The notes under the pieces were generated by a model that worked only from the letters and a program-made list of their open reading frames with translations, searched no databases and was not told where the DNA came from. Shown here piece by piece: positions 55,941 to 64,000 of a stretch of DNA of 64,000 nucleotides. How positions within the stretch are numbered: the first letter of the stretch is position 1; the number at the start of each line of letters is the position of its first letter. Both the position numbers and the translations under genes were made by a program. This DNA comes from Lichenihabitans sp033947565 (GTDB lineage: Bacteria; Pseudomonadota; Alphaproteobacteria; Rhizobiales; Beijerinckiaceae). The DNA is taken from NCBI RefSeq assembly GCF_033947565.1, contig NZ_JARPVX010000001.1, forward strand, positions 124,001-188,000. Direction: 5' to 3'.

Positions 55941-56471
55941 ATGTCGGCTGAGCCCCCTGCGATCCCCGACCGCTCCGCTCTGATGCGCATGGCGACCGGT
56001 TACCTGGCGCGCTATGCGGCGTCGAGTCAGCGGCTCCGCCAGGTGCTGGCCCGACGGATCGCACGCTGGTGCGCAACCCGCGGTCTCGAGCCTCCCGAAC
56101 CCGACGCGGTGCGGACGGCCGTCGAGGACGTCGTGGCGCGGCTTCAAGCGCTAGGGCTGCTGGACGATACGCTCCTGGCGGCCTCACGCAGCCGCGCCCT
56201 GGCCCGCAAGGGATTGCCGGCCTCTCGCATCACCATGACACTTCGCCAGCAGGGCCTCCAGATCGAAGACGACACCGCCGAGGAGGAACCGCTCGACGAT
56301 GCCGTCCAGGCCCGGCGTTTCGCCGAGCGCAAGCGCCTGGGGCCATTCCGCCTCGGCGACCGTGCCGTCGCCCGGGACAAGGATTTGCGCCGGCTGATCC
56401 GTGCCGGATTCTCATTCTCGACGGCCGTCGCAGTGGTGGATGCAGAGACGCAGGACGAGGAAGGACGCTAG
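55941..56471 (+). CDS. recX: RecX family regulatory protein
   Basis: A 176-residue helical-repeat protein of the RecX family, with RYAASSQRLRQVLARRI and the second repeat LGLLDDTLLAASRSRALARKGLPASRI. RecX caps and limits RecA filaments. The start at 55941 has GGGAAGG about nine bases upstream; a start at 55908 would leave no ribosome site. It is not next to recA, but divergent from phoR. Confidence 0.82.
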   Translation: MSAEPPAIPDRSALMRMATGYLARYAASSQRLRQVLARRIARWCATRGLEPPEPDAVRTAVEDVVARLQALGLLDDTLLAASRSRALARKGLPASRITMTLRQQGLQIEDDTAEEEPLDDAVQARRFAERKRLGPFRLGDRAVARDKDLRRLIRAGFSFSTAVAVVDAETQDEEGR

Positions 56472-56545
56472 GAAGATCGCTTCAGCGTCCGTTCAACTTC
56501 ACCGGCCTAAACCGTCGCGGGTCAAGCGATCACGGAGGTTCGACG

Positions 56546-56758
56546 ATGCGATCTGTTTTGGTGGGGTGCGCCCTGCTGCTGCTCGGCAGCGCTGCCGCAG
56601 AAGCCCAGCCTTATGGCTGGGGCCCGCCCCCACCCCCGCCGCCCGGTTGGGGATGGCACCATCGGCCGCCCCCGCCGCCCTATTGGGGTGGTCCGCGCCG
56701 CCATCGCCGCTGGGTTGACGGCTATTACGGACCGCGTCGCATCTGCCGCGTCTGGTAA
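56546..56758 (+). CDS. small secreted Pro/Gly/Trp-rich protein
   Basis: A 70-residue protein with a clear signal peptide (cleavage after AEA, about residue 20) and a mature part built from repeated proline runs and Trp/Gly/His (WGPPPPPPPGWGWHH), ending RRICRVW. GGAGG about seven bases before the ATG is strong, so the gene is probably real despite its size. Similar short proline-rich periplasmic proteins are common in rhizobia; function unknown. A terminator follows directly. Confidence 0.75.
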   Translation: MRSVLVGCALLLLGSAAAEAQPYGWGPPPPPPPGWGWHHRPPPPPYWGGPRRHRRWVDGYYGPRRICRVW

Positions 56759-56763
56759 CCCCG

Positions 56764-56793
56764 AAACCATCGGCGCTACGGCGCCGATGGTTT
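56764..56793. terminator. bidirectional hairpin terminator
   Basis: AAACCATCGGCGC (56764-56776) pairs perfectly with GCGCCGATGGTTT (56781-56793) around a TACG loop: 13 bp. It lies between the small secreted protein gene and the convergent racemase gene, overlapping the racemase stop codon. The T-runs are only three long, so efficiency is uncertain. Confidence 0.75.
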
Positions 56794-57534
56794 GCCGGGC
56801 GCTTGGAATGCCATGTCGGACAGGCGCCCCGTGTAGAATTTCGGCAGCGGCGGCGCGAAATCGCCCCGCTTGCTGGTGCCGATGCCGAGTCCGGCCAGAG
56901 CCTCGATGAATTTCACCGCCACGCCGACGCCGTCGATCACCGGCACGCCGAGTTCGGCCGTCAGCTCGCGGGCGAGGTCCGCCATGCCGCCGCAGCCGAG
57001 CACGATGGCGCCGGACCCGTCCTCGTCGAGCGCGCGCCGGCATTCGTTGACGATCTTGCGGCGTGCATCCGAGGCGGGATCGTCCAGCTCGAGCACAGCC
57101 AGTTCGGTGGCCCGCACACGGCGACAGTGCCGCCCCATGCCATAAGCGTGCACCAGATGTTCCGCGATGATACGGGTGCGGCCGAGTGTCGTGACGACGC
57201 TGAAGCCGGTCGCCACGAAGCTCGCGGCGTGCATGGCGGCTTCGGCGATGCCGAGCACCGGCGCCCGCGTCATTTCGCGGGCCGCCAACAGGCCGGGGTC
57301 GCCGAAACAAGCGATCACATAGCCGTCGCAGCCCTGTTGCTCGCCTTCCCGGATGGCCTCGAGCAGCCCGATGACGCTGATGGCCTCGTCGTAATGGCCC
57401 TCGATCGAGACCGGCCCTGTGCTGGCGGTGGCGGCCAGGATCTCGGTGCCGGGCGCGGCCGCGGCGCGGGCCGCCGCCGCGATGGTCCGCGTCATCGATT
57501 CGGTTGTGTTGGGGTTGATGACCTTGATGCGCAT
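56776..57534 (-). CDS. Asp/Glu/hydantoin racemase family protein
   Basis: A 252-residue cofactor-independent racemase. The two catalytic cysteines are Cys76 (IACFGDPG) and Cys181 (LGCGGM). The N-terminus MRIKVINPNTTESMT is characteristic of the hydantoin-racemase branch, which may also racemise allantoin. It is 13 bp downstream of the WD40 gene on the same strand and probably co-transcribed. Substrate not certain. Confidence 0.88.
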   Translation of the reverse strand: MRIKVINPNTTESMTRTIAAAARAAAAPGTEILAATASTGPVSIEGHYDEAISVIGLLEAIREGEQQGCDGYVIACFGDPGLLAAREMTRAPVLGIAEAAMHAASFVATGFSVVTTLGRTRIIAEHLVHAYGMGRHCRRVRATELAVLELDDPASDARRKIVNECRRALDEDGSGAIVLGCGGMADLARELTAELGVPVIDGVGVAVKFIEALAGLGIGTSKRGDFAPPLPKFYTGRLSDMAFQAPGKPSAP

Positions 57535-57547
57535 GGGAGGGCTCGCG

Positions 57548-58537
57548 TCAGAGGGGCATGCGCAGCAAACCGGCGCGGCCCCCGCGGGTGCCGAACAGCA
57601 GGTGCTCGCCCTTGTGGTCCCAGGCCAGGGCCGAGACGGCGCCGCCGCTCGGATCGTCCAGCCGAACCGGCAGCTCGGAGGCATCCGACAAACGGCATAA
57701 CAGCACGAAACCGTCCTCATAGCCGATAGCCAGCACCATGGCCTTCGGGTGGCAGGCCACCTGGGTGACCTTGGCGGGCCTGACACCGCATTCGCGGGGC
57801 TGCTTGCCCATCGGGCCGGTCTTGCCCTCGAACGGCCACACCACGCAAGCCTCGGCGCCCGATGTGGCGAGCCAGTCGCCGTCGCGCGTCCAACTGAGCG
57901 ATCTTGGCTTCGCCGGATAGCCGGACATGCGCATGTTGCCGGCATCGGCGAGGCGCCAACCGTGCATCGCGTTTTCCTGCATCGAGGTCACCAGGAACCG
58001 GCCGTCGGGCGAGAAGGTGATGTCGAGATGCGACCCCTTCCAGCTCAGCGCTTCAGGAGCTTCGGCGGTGTTCGGGAACCAGAGCGACGCCCCGTTGTAA
58101 TGCGCGACCGCAAGCCGATAGCCCTTGGGCGCGAAGGCGACGCCCCGCGCCGTCGAGGCGACCGTCAGGGTCTTGATCTCTCCCTTGGGGGATCGGGCCC
58201 GCACGGTCTTGCCGGCCGTCCAGGCCGCAGCCCCGTCAGGCCGGAGCGCCACCGCATCGATCCAGGTTCCGGCCTCATTGCCGATCTCGGTGGAGCCGCC
58301 GCTCGCTTCGACCAGCACGACACGGCCATCGTCGCCACCAGTTAGAAGCCGGTCGCCCGCCACGCAGGCCACCAGGATCGCGCCGTCGGGGTGGGCTTCG
58401 ACGCGACGCGGTTCCGGCCCCGCGAAAACGAGGGCACCGTCACCGAGCGCCAGAACCGGCGTGCCGCCCAGAAAGGCGGCGGCCGTGACATGCGCGCCAG
58501 CCTCGATCGGCGTAACGGCTTCAAGCAAGGACGTCAT
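57548..58537 (-). CDS. WD40 repeat protein
   Basis: A 329-residue beta-propeller of about seven weak WD40 blades (LTGGDDGRVVLVE, LDITFSPDGRFLVTSM, LSWTRDGDWLATSG, LAWDHKGEHLLFGT). No signal peptide or enzymatic motif, so probably a cytoplasmic scaffold. Related proteins occur widely in alphaproteobacteria, sometimes beside metal-chaperone GTPases; none is next to it here. The ATG at 58537 was preferred over an in-frame TTG at 58564. Confidence 0.78.
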   Translation of the reverse strand: MTSLLEAVTPIEAGAHVTAAAFLGGTPVLALGDGALVFAGPEPRRVEAHPDGAILVACVAGDRLLTGGDDGRVVLVEASGGSTEIGNEAGTWIDAVALRPDGAAAWTAGKTVRARSPKGEIKTLTVASTARGVAFAPKGYRLAVAHYNGASLWFPNTAEAPEALSWKGSHLDITFSPDGRFLVTSMQENAMHGWRLADAGNMRMSGYPAKPRSLSWTRDGDWLATSGAEACVVWPFEGKTGPMGKQPRECGVRPAKVTQVACHPKAMVLAIGYEDGFVLLCRLSDASELPVRLDDPSGGAVSALAWDHKGEHLLFGTRGGRAGLLRMPL

Positions 58538-58646
58538 GGCACTCTTGTCTGCGTCGTCGATCAACGAGGGATCCAGGCCGCGCGCTCAGGCGCTGCCGTC
58601 TGCGACCTAGGTAGCGCCGAGCCGACGCGATGCCAAGCGCCGGGCG

Positions 58647-59351
58647 TTACCGGCGCAATTCGCTCAGGCTCTGCACCTGTTGGCCATCCGCTCGGAAATT
58701 ATCCGGCAGCAGCCAAGCCTCGAACCCGGCCTTGATGGCCGGCCATTCGTGATCGAGCATGGAAAACCAGGCGGTGTCGCGATTGCGGCCCTTGACGATC
58801 ATGTGCTGGCGGAACACGCCTTCGAAGCTGAAGCCCAAGCGCTCGGCGGCCCGACGAGACGGCGCATTCAGGGCATTGCACTTCCATTCGTACCGACGGT
58901 AGCCAAGGTCGTCGAACACCGTTCGGGCCAGAAGAAACAGAGCCTCGGTGGCGCCCGCGCTGCGCTGTATGGCGGGCGAGAGCATGATGTTGCCGACCTC
59001 GATCGTGCGTTGGGCTGGATCGATCCGCATCAGCGCCGCATAGCCGACGGCGCGTCCGGTGTTCTGGTCCATGATCGTGAAGAACAGCGGGTCCTCGGAC
59101 GCGGCCTTCTGCGCGATCATGTCTCGGAAAGCGCCAAGGTCTTCGAAAGGGCCATCGGGCATGTAGTCCCACAGCCAGGCCTTGTCCTGGCCGCCGACGC
59201 TCGCAAACAACTCGGCCGCATGATGCGGCGACAACGGCGTCAGCGTCACGAACCGCCCTGTGACGGCACGATGCCGCGGCCGGAGCGCCGGCGAACCTCC
59301 AACCGTGGCGCCGAGAGGACGAGGCGGTTCCGACATGGGCATGAGGCTCAT
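58647..59351 (-). CDS. GNAT family acetyltransferase (RimJ-like)
   Basis: A 234-residue N-acetyltransferase. The acetyl-CoA region is near VGNIMLSPAIQRSAGATEAL, with the later GYRRYEWKCNALNAPSRRAAERLGFSFEG block characteristic of the Rim/acetyltransferase_3 group; the N-terminal part has GRFVTLTPLSP. It may modify a protein N-terminus or a small molecule. Starts at 59336 and 59351 are both possible, with weak ribosome sites. Confidence 0.85.
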   Translation of the reverse strand: MSLMPMSEPPRPLGATVGGSPALRPRHRAVTGRFVTLTPLSPHHAAELFASVGGQDKAWLWDYMPDGPFEDLGAFRDMIAQKAASEDPLFFTIMDQNTGRAVGYAALMRIDPAQRTIEVGNIMLSPAIQRSAGATEALFLLARTVFDDLGYRRYEWKCNALNAPSRRAAERLGFSFEGVFRQHMIVKGRNRDTAWFSMLDHEWPAIKAGFEAWLLPDNFRADGQQVQSLSELRR

Positions 59352-59446
59352 GGAACGGTCAGCCGATCTGACCGTGATAGCATCCTGCTTGGCACCGCGG
59401 CCCGGTTGCGGCAAGCCGCTTCGAGCTGCGGGCTCGTGACTTCGTG

Positions 59447-59659
59447 TCAGTGCTTCTTCAACTGTTCCGGCTTGTGGATCGCATCCTTGCCGGATTTATC
59501 GGACTTCACCTTATATTGCGGTTCGTCCTCAGTCGCCTTTGCGGTGTGGCCACCGACCTTCTCGGTGCCGGTCACCTTCTTGACCACGGTGCCGTGGGTC
59601 TCGCCTTGCGCCGTGTCCCAGGTCACCTTATCGCGGGGCTTCAATGTCTTGGTCGTCAT
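59447..59659 (-). CDS. DUF2945 (hypervirulence-associated Tudor-like) protein
   Basis: A 70-residue, lysine-rich protein with the DUF2945 pattern (DKVTWDTAQGETHGTVVKKVT, then DEPQYKVKSDKSGKDAIHKPEQL). The small beta-barrel is Tudor-like; in bacteria its role is unknown. GGAG lies eight bases before the ATG at 59659, better than the ATG two codons upstream. Confidence 0.85.
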   Translation of the reverse strand: MTTKTLKPRDKVTWDTAQGETHGTVVKKVTGTEKVGGHTAKATEDEPQYKVKSDKSGKDAIHKPEQLKKH

Positions 59660-59693
59660 CGTCATGCTCCAGGTTTGGGAGCAGAATGAAGAA

Positions 59694-59720
59694 AACCCGG
59701 GCGTGGTTCCCGCCCGGGTT
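59694..59720 (-). terminator. rho-independent terminator of the dehydratase gene
   Basis: AACCCGGGCG (59694-59703) pairs with CGCCCGGGTT (59711-59720). On the minus strand it is followed by TTTTCTTC, so it ends the transcript of the IlvD/Edd gene (stop 39 bases upstream) before the DUF2945 gene. Confidence 0.82.
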
Positions 59721-59758
59721 GCTTTGTTCACAGCTTCATAGGGGCGGTTGCGTCACCC

Positions 59759-61588
59759 TCAATGGTTGTCGCGCGGCACGCCCATGGTCTGGGCGACGCG
59801 CTGATACTTGACGGCCGGCTTCAACACCATGCCTTCGTCAAACTGATCCACCATGGCACGCTGGATCTCCTGCCAGGGCGTCTGATTGCCGGCATATTGG
59901 TAGCCGCCCTGCCCCTGCAGCGTGGCGCGGCGCTGGTTGATCTCCTCGGCCGACACCATGATGTCGGCAGCGCGCTTGTTGAGGTCGATGCGCACCCTGT
60001 CGCCCGTCCGAAGCAGCGCGAGGCCGCCCCCAGCCGCGGCTTCGGGCGACGCGTTGAGGATCGACGGCGACGCCGACGTGCCCGACTGGCGCCCGTCGCC
60101 GATGCACGGCAGCGCATGGATGCCCCGCTTGATGAGGTGCGCCGGCGGCTGCATGTTAACCACCTCGGCGCCGCCCGGATAACCGATCGGGCCGGTGCCG
60201 CGGATGAACAACAGGCAATGCTCGTCGATGTCCAGCGACGGGTCGTCGATGCGATGGTGATAATCTTCCGGGCCTTCGAACACGATGGCCCGGCCCTCGA
60301 AGGCGCCCGGGTCGGCCGGGTTCGACAGATAGCGGTCAGCGAATTCCTTCGAGATCACGCTCGTCTTCATCACGGCGTTGTCGAACAGATTGCCCTTCAG
60401 GATGATGAAGCCGGCGTCTTCGCGCATCGGCGCGTCGATCGGGAAGATCACGTCCGGGTCGCTGACCGTGCGGCCGCGGTTGTTGTCGCCGATCGTCTTG
60501 CCGTTAACCGTCAGGGCACCCTCGCGGATGTGACCGGCCTTCATCAGCTCGGCAATCACGGCCGGCACGCCGCCGGCCCGATGGAACTCCTCACCGAGAT
60601 ACTTGCCGGCCGGCTGCATGTTGACCAGCAGCGGGATCTTATGGCCGACCGTTTCCCATTCGGTGATGTGGAGCGGCACCCCGACGTGACGCGCGATGGC
60701 ATTGATGTGGATGGTGGCATTGGTGGAGCCGCCGATCGCCGAGTTCACCACGATGGCATTCTCGAGCGCCCGCTTGTCCATGATGTCGGACGGCTTCAAA
60801 TCCTCCCACACCATGTCGACGATGCGACGGCCCGTCTCGTAGGCGATCTGGCCGCGTTCGCGGTAGGGCGCCGGAATGGCGGCGCAGCCCGGCAGCGTCA
60901 TACCGAGCGCTTCCGCGAGCGCGTTCATGGTGGACGCCGTGCCCATCGTGTTGCAATGGCCGACCGAGGGGGCCGACGAGGTCACGAGATCCATGAACTC
61001 CTCGTAGCCGATCTGGCCGCCGGCCAGAAGGTCGCGGCTTTTCCAGACGATGGTGCCGGAGCCGGTGCGCTCGCCGTTGTGCCAGCCGTTCAGCATCGGG
61101 CCGCCGCACAACACGATCGATGGGATGTTGACGGTCGCGGCCGCCATGATGCAGGCCGGGGTGGTCTTGTCGCAGCCGGTGGTCAGCACCACGCCGTCGA
61201 GCGGATAGCCATAGAGCGTTTCAACGAGGCCCAGATAGGCGAGGTTGCGGTCGAGCGCCGCGGTCGGACGCTTGCCGGTTTCCTGGATCGGATGAACCGG
61301 GAATTCCATCGGCACGCCGCCCATCGCGATGATGCCGTCGCGCACGCGCTTGGCGAGCTCGAGGTGGTGACGGTTGCACGGGCTGAGGTCGTTGCCGGTC
61401 TGGGCGATGCCGATGATCGGCTTGCCGGACCGCAATTCGCCGGGTGTGATGCCGAAGTTGAGATAGCGCTCGATGTAGAGCGCCGTCATGCCGGGGTTCT
61501 CGGGATTGTCGAACCACAATTGCGACCGCAGCTTGCGCTTGCCGGGCGTCGGCGCAGGCGGGCTCGCAGGGTTCATTTCGTGTGACAT
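59759..61588 (-). CDS. IlvD/Edd family sugar-acid dehydratase
   Basis: A 609-residue Fe-S dehydratase. Cluster cysteines are visible in GNDLSPCNRHH and TTGCDKTTPAC, plus the C-terminal CIGDGRQSGTSASPSILN block. The GNDLSPCNRHH form and length of about 600 favour an L-arabinonate/D-xylonate-type sugar-acid dehydratase over the branched-chain enzyme IlvD. GAGG lies eight bases before the ATG at 61588. Nothing else in the immediate neighbourhood is a sugar-acid gene, so substrate stays open. Confidence 0.85.
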   Translation of the reverse strand: MSHEMNPASPPAPTPGKRKLRSQLWFDNPENPGMTALYIERYLNFGITPGELRSGKPIIGIAQTGNDLSPCNRHHLELAKRVRDGIIAMGGVPMEFPVHPIQETGKRPTAALDRNLAYLGLVETLYGYPLDGVVLTTGCDKTTPACIMAAATVNIPSIVLCGGPMLNGWHNGERTGSGTIVWKSRDLLAGGQIGYEEFMDLVTSSAPSVGHCNTMGTASTMNALAEALGMTLPGCAAIPAPYRERGQIAYETGRRIVDMVWEDLKPSDIMDKRALENAIVVNSAIGGSTNATIHINAIARHVGVPLHITEWETVGHKIPLLVNMQPAGKYLGEEFHRAGGVPAVIAELMKAGHIREGALTVNGKTIGDNNRGRTVSDPDVIFPIDAPMREDAGFIILKGNLFDNAVMKTSVISKEFADRYLSNPADPGAFEGRAIVFEGPEDYHHRIDDPSLDIDEHCLLFIRGTGPIGYPGGAEVVNMQPPAHLIKRGIHALPCIGDGRQSGTSASPSILNASPEAAAGGGLALLRTGDRVRIDLNKRAADIMVSAEEINQRRATLQGQGGYQYAGNQTPWQEIQRAMVDQFDEGMVLKPAVKYQRVAQTMGVPRDNH

Positions 61589-61695
61589 GACTTCATCCTC
61601 CACGCCGCGCCGGCATGGTGCTTCTTTAGATTCGCTGGCATGTTTGCGCCAGGGCGACAGCGATTGCAACGCGGCCGCAGACGCACAACAACCGT

Positions 61696-62085
61696 TCACG
61701 GATGCACGAGGCCGATCGCTTCCAGAACCGCCGCCTGCACCACCATGACAATGAGCCAGTGCAACGCGTCAGCCACGATGGCGCCGAAACCGAGGCGACG
61801 GAACGCGTAGCTGACCAGCATGGTCGGCAGCACGAAGCCGATCCAGATCACCACGGCACTGCCGATCGCCATGGTCCAGCGCCCTGCCCCATTCGGCGCC
61901 AAAATGAGAGCTCCGGCCAGGATGCAAGCGAGCCAGAACTCGGCCATGCATGCCGCAACCAGCATGGCAGGATTGATGGGTCCGACACGGCCGCGATGGA
62001 TGGCAGTCCCGTAAAGCGCACCGATCAGAAGCCCTGCCAGGGAGGCAACCAGGATCGGCGCGCTATTGCTTGCAATATAGTTCAA
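61696..62085 (-). CDS. DUF1761 membrane protein
   Basis: A 129-residue protein with four transmembrane helices and the DUF1761 features GALYGTAIHR, PINPAMLVAACMAEF and WIGFVLP. Start TTG with GGGAAG about seven bases upstream. Function unknown. It lies 107 bp upstream of the dehydratase on the same strand. Confidence 0.78.
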   Translation of the reverse strand: MNYIASNSAPILVASLAGLLIGALYGTAIHRGRVGPINPAMLVAACMAEFWLACILAGALILAPNGAGRWTMAIGSAVVIWIGFVLPTMLVSYAFRRLGFGAIVADALHWLIVMVVQAAVLEAIGLVHP

Positions 62086-62222
62086 GTCTCGACTTCCCTT
62101 CGCGCTTCTCGTTCCTGTGTTGCCAACATGGAGTGCGGCCTGAACGGTTCTCGACGCTCCCGTTCAGGCCGTGTTCAATCGTCGCGCCTTTTAACGTGCA
62201 CGCCAGACACCGGAGCTAACCC

Positions 62223-62591
62223 ATGACCCTGATTCGCACCGCAGCCGCACTCGCCTTGATGCTCGCATCCGGCGCGGCCTATGCGCAGAATGCTGCGCCT
62301 GCGGCCCCTGCCGCGCAGGCAGCGCCCGCGGCCACGGCTGCCGGATCGGCCGAGCTCACCAAGGACGGCAAGCCGCGCATGAAGGTGGTGCGCGCCCAGT
62401 GTCGCGACGTAGTGAAGAGCCAAGACCTCAAGGGCGACGCCCGCAAGCAGGCCATGGCGGATTGCATCGTCAAGCAGCGGCCCGACATGGAGGCGCGGGT
62501 CAAGTGCCACATGGACCCGAGCCTGAAGACCATGGACAAGGGCGCCCGCAGCGCCGCCATCAAGGCCTGCGTGGCCAAGACCAAGGCTTGA
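62223..62591 (+). CDS. secreted PsiF-like protein
   Basis: A 122-residue protein with a signal peptide (cleavage after AYA, about residue 21), an Ala/Pro-rich spacer, and a C-terminal part with two cysteine-containing helical units (CRDVVKSQDLKGDARKQAM and CHMDPSLKTMDKGARSAAI) resembling PsiF repeats. PsiF is induced by phosphate starvation in enterics, but no Pho box was seen here. Function unknown. Confidence 0.6.
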   Translation: MTLIRTAAALALMLASGAAYAQNAAPAAPAAQAAPAATAAGSAELTKDGKPRMKVVRAQCRDVVKSQDLKGDARKQAMADCIVKQRPDMEARVKCHMDPSLKTMDKGARSAAIKACVAKTKA

Positions 62592-62604
62592 CCGGGTCGG
62601 CGGG

Positions 62605-62623
62605 ACGCGGTCGCCGCGTTTTC
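62605..62623 (+). terminator. short candidate terminator
   Basis: ACGCGG and CCGCGT form a six-base stem with a TCG loop, followed by TTT. It lies 14 bases after the PsiF-like stop. The stem is short, so this is tentative. Confidence 0.35.
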
Positions 62624-62682
62624 GGCCAGGGAACAAGCCCGCTTCCGTCCTGTTTCGCTTAGGACTGACGGGAGCGGACACG

Positions 62683-63348
62683 ATGCTGGATGCGGTGATC
62701 TTCGACGTGGACGGCACGCTGGTCGACTCGGTCGATCTGCATGCCGAGGCGTGGAGCCGGGCCTTCGCTCATTTCGGCTGGACGGTCGAGACCGCCCAGG
62801 CCCGCGGTCAGATCGGCAAGGGCGGCGATCAACTGCTACCGGTTTTCCTGCCCGACGATGCCGTGGAGCGCCAGGGCAAGGAGATCGAGGCCTATCGCAA
62901 GACGCTGTTTGCCCAGGATTACCTCCACAAGGTGAAGGGCTTTCCCCAGGTCAGGGCCTTGTTCGAGCGGCTTCTGAACGATGGCAAGCGGATCGCACTC
63001 GCGTCTTCGGCTAAGGGTGACGAATTGGAAGCCTATAAGAAGGCGGCAGGCATCGCCGACCTCGACCTCAGCCAGACGTCCTCGGACGACGCGGAGAAGT
63101 CGAAGCCGCATCCCGATATCTTTCTGGCGGCATTGGATCGCCTGAAACTGCCGGCGAAGACTTGCGTGGTGGTCGGGGATACGCCCTTTGACGCCGAAGC
63201 CGCCCTGAAGGCCGGTGTCCGGACCACGGGCGTGTTATGCGGCGGCTTTCCTGAGTTCGATCTTCGCGCGGGTGGCGCCAGCCAGATTTACGCCGACCCG
63301 GCCGACCTGCTCGACCATTACAAACGCTGGATGACGGAACTTGGCTGA
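62683..63348 (+). CDS. HAD family phosphatase (phosphoglycolate phosphatase-like)
   Basis: A 221-residue haloacid dehalogenase hydrolase. The nucleophile Asp8 and acid Asp10 lie in FDVDGTLVDS; motif III has KPHPD and motif IV GDTPFDAEAA. The helical cap (about 15-85) indicates a small-molecule phosphatase. GGAG nine bases upstream supports the start. Convergent with the HPP-CBS gene. Confidence 0.88.
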   Translation: MLDAVIFDVDGTLVDSVDLHAEAWSRAFAHFGWTVETAQARGQIGKGGDQLLPVFLPDDAVERQGKEIEAYRKTLFAQDYLHKVKGFPQVRALFERLLNDGKRIALASSAKGDELEAYKKAAGIADLDLSQTSSDDAEKSKPHPDIFLAALDRLKLPAKTCVVVGDTPFDAEAALKAGVRTTGVLCGGFPEFDLRAGGASQIYADPADLLDHYKRWMTELG

Positions 63349-63363
63349 AAACGCCGAGGTGGC

Positions 63364-64000
63364 TCAAGCGGCCTTCGGGCGTGTCAACGACCAGCGCAAA
63401 CAATCCGACTGGGTGATGGCGCCAAGGATGCGGCCATCGTGGTCGAGCACCGGGCAATAATCGGCGCCGGCGCGCAACAAAGCGTCGACGATGACGTGCA
63501 CGGGATCGTCGGGCCGAGCGGCAACCGCCATCGGCGTCGCCATGGTGCCGACGGTCGTGGGCGCCAGCCGCTGATGCAGGGAACGCTGGAACAATTGTGC
63601 CGTACGACGTCCTGCCCGGATTGATCTAAGATGGCGCACGAGGGCTGACTGGTGGACCTCGCCGATGCACCAGCCGGTCGAGGACACGACCGGCAAGGCG
63701 ACGCGTCCGGTGGCGGCCATGCCATCGAGCGCGTCCTCAAGCGAACTGGAGGCTGCGAGCGAATCCGGTTCGGGACGCATGATGTCCGCACATCTGTCGA
63801 GGCTCGCCGGGGTGGATCGGGACCGCTCCTGCACCTCGCTGACCAGAACGGCGAGATCGTGCCGTCCGATATCGACGATCTCGTCGTGGGCGCGGAGCGC
63901 CGACACGACGGCGGTCGTCGGGGCCTGCGTCCGGCTGGACCAACCGTGTGGATAGCGCCGCCCCGTCGCGTTGTTGAAAACGAGGGCCACAGCCAGCAGA
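63364..64000 (-). CDS. HPP-CBS domain membrane protein (5' part outside window)
   Basis: The C-terminal 212 residues of a larger protein whose start lies beyond position 64000. The frame is open to the edge. The first visible residues, LAVALVFNNATGRRYPH, are the end of the HPP transmembrane domain, so an internal ATG at 63990 is not the start. Two CBS domains follow (about residues 72-130 and 150-205), with CADIMRPEP and LGAITQSDCLRWS. HPP proteins are membrane transporters, some for nitrite; CBS pairs often bind nucleotides. Confidence 0.82.
   Translation of the reverse strand, partial: LLAVALVFNNATGRRYPHGWSSRTQAPTTAVVSALRAHDEIVDIGRHDLAVLVSEVQERSRSTPASLDRCADIMRPEPDSLAASSSLEDALDGMAATGRVALPVVSSTGWCIGEVHQSALVRHLRSIRAGRRTAQLFQRSLHQRLAPTTVGTMATPMAVAARPDDPVHVIVDALLRAGADYCPVLDHDGRILGAITQSDCLRWSLTRPKAA

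Noticed and set aside
59762..61585. 607-codon open frame opposite the IlvD/Edd gene
   Set aside because: Mirror of the strong dehydratase gene; composition is not protein-like.

Overview
The window is GC-rich, densely coded chromosomal DNA from an alphaproteobacterium, almost certainly of the order Hyphomicrobiales (Rhizobiales). Pointers are a CckA-type hybrid kinase, a single-cysteine DksA, a SAM-II riboswitch in front of metZ, and a 2,713-residue membrane-anchored coiled-coil protein with the architecture of the growth-pole-ring protein GPR/RgsE, known from polar-growing Rhizobiales. No insertion sequence, prophage, CRISPR array, tRNA or rRNA was seen, and no gap between genes exceeds about 300 bases.

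Region 1 (about 0.1-16 kb) is a catabolic island for a (probably amino-) sugar. It holds a CUT1 ABC transporter with an oxidoreductase, a PLP D-amino-acid-type lyase, two M81/MlrC-like metalloproteins, a SnoaL-like protein, RidA, a MurR/RpiR regulator, an SDR, a cytoplasmic GH20 hexosaminidase and a 2-keto-3-deoxygluconate-type kinase. Four AT-rich palindromes with a GAAAAT/ATTTTC core sit in two promoter regions as two pairs, each about 72 bp centre to centre. They look like paired looping operators for the RpiR regulator.

Region 2 (16-28 kb) is housekeeping: an alpha/beta hydrolase, cckA, a FliO-like protein, dksA, sixA, the ycjX-ycjF pair, threonine ammonia-lyase, msrQ, a 2Fe-2S ferredoxin and an orphan Hpt protein. 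Region 3 (28-41.5 kb) holds the giant GPR-like gene, which contains sixteen tandem 40-residue repeats, then a dipeptide epimerase, an XRE-cupin regulator, a metallophosphoesterase plus GT4 glycosyltransferase pair, and a SleB-like cell-wall hydrolase.

Region 4 (41.8-45.1 kb) is the most notable: a two-gene, translationally coupled operon of an oxidosqualene-cyclase-type triterpene cyclase (SDCTAE catalytic motif, not the DXDD of hopene cyclases) and a squalene-epoxidase-like flavoprotein. This implies a 2,3-oxidosqualene route to a sterol or other 3-hydroxytriterpene, without known sterol-tailoring genes nearby.

Region 5 (45-64 kb) contains apaG, metZ under a SAM-II riboswitch, a rhomboid protease, a PAS plus tandem-PilZ pair, and the phosphate regulon phoR-pstSCAB-phoU-phoB with two Pho boxes and an apparently soluble PhoR. 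It continues with recX, a small Pro/Trp-rich secreted protein, an Asp/Glu-type racemase, a WD40 protein, a GNAT, a DUF2945 protein, an IlvD/Edd sugar-acid dehydratase, a DUF1761 protein, a PsiF-like protein, a HAD phosphatase and an HPP-CBS protein cut by the right edge.
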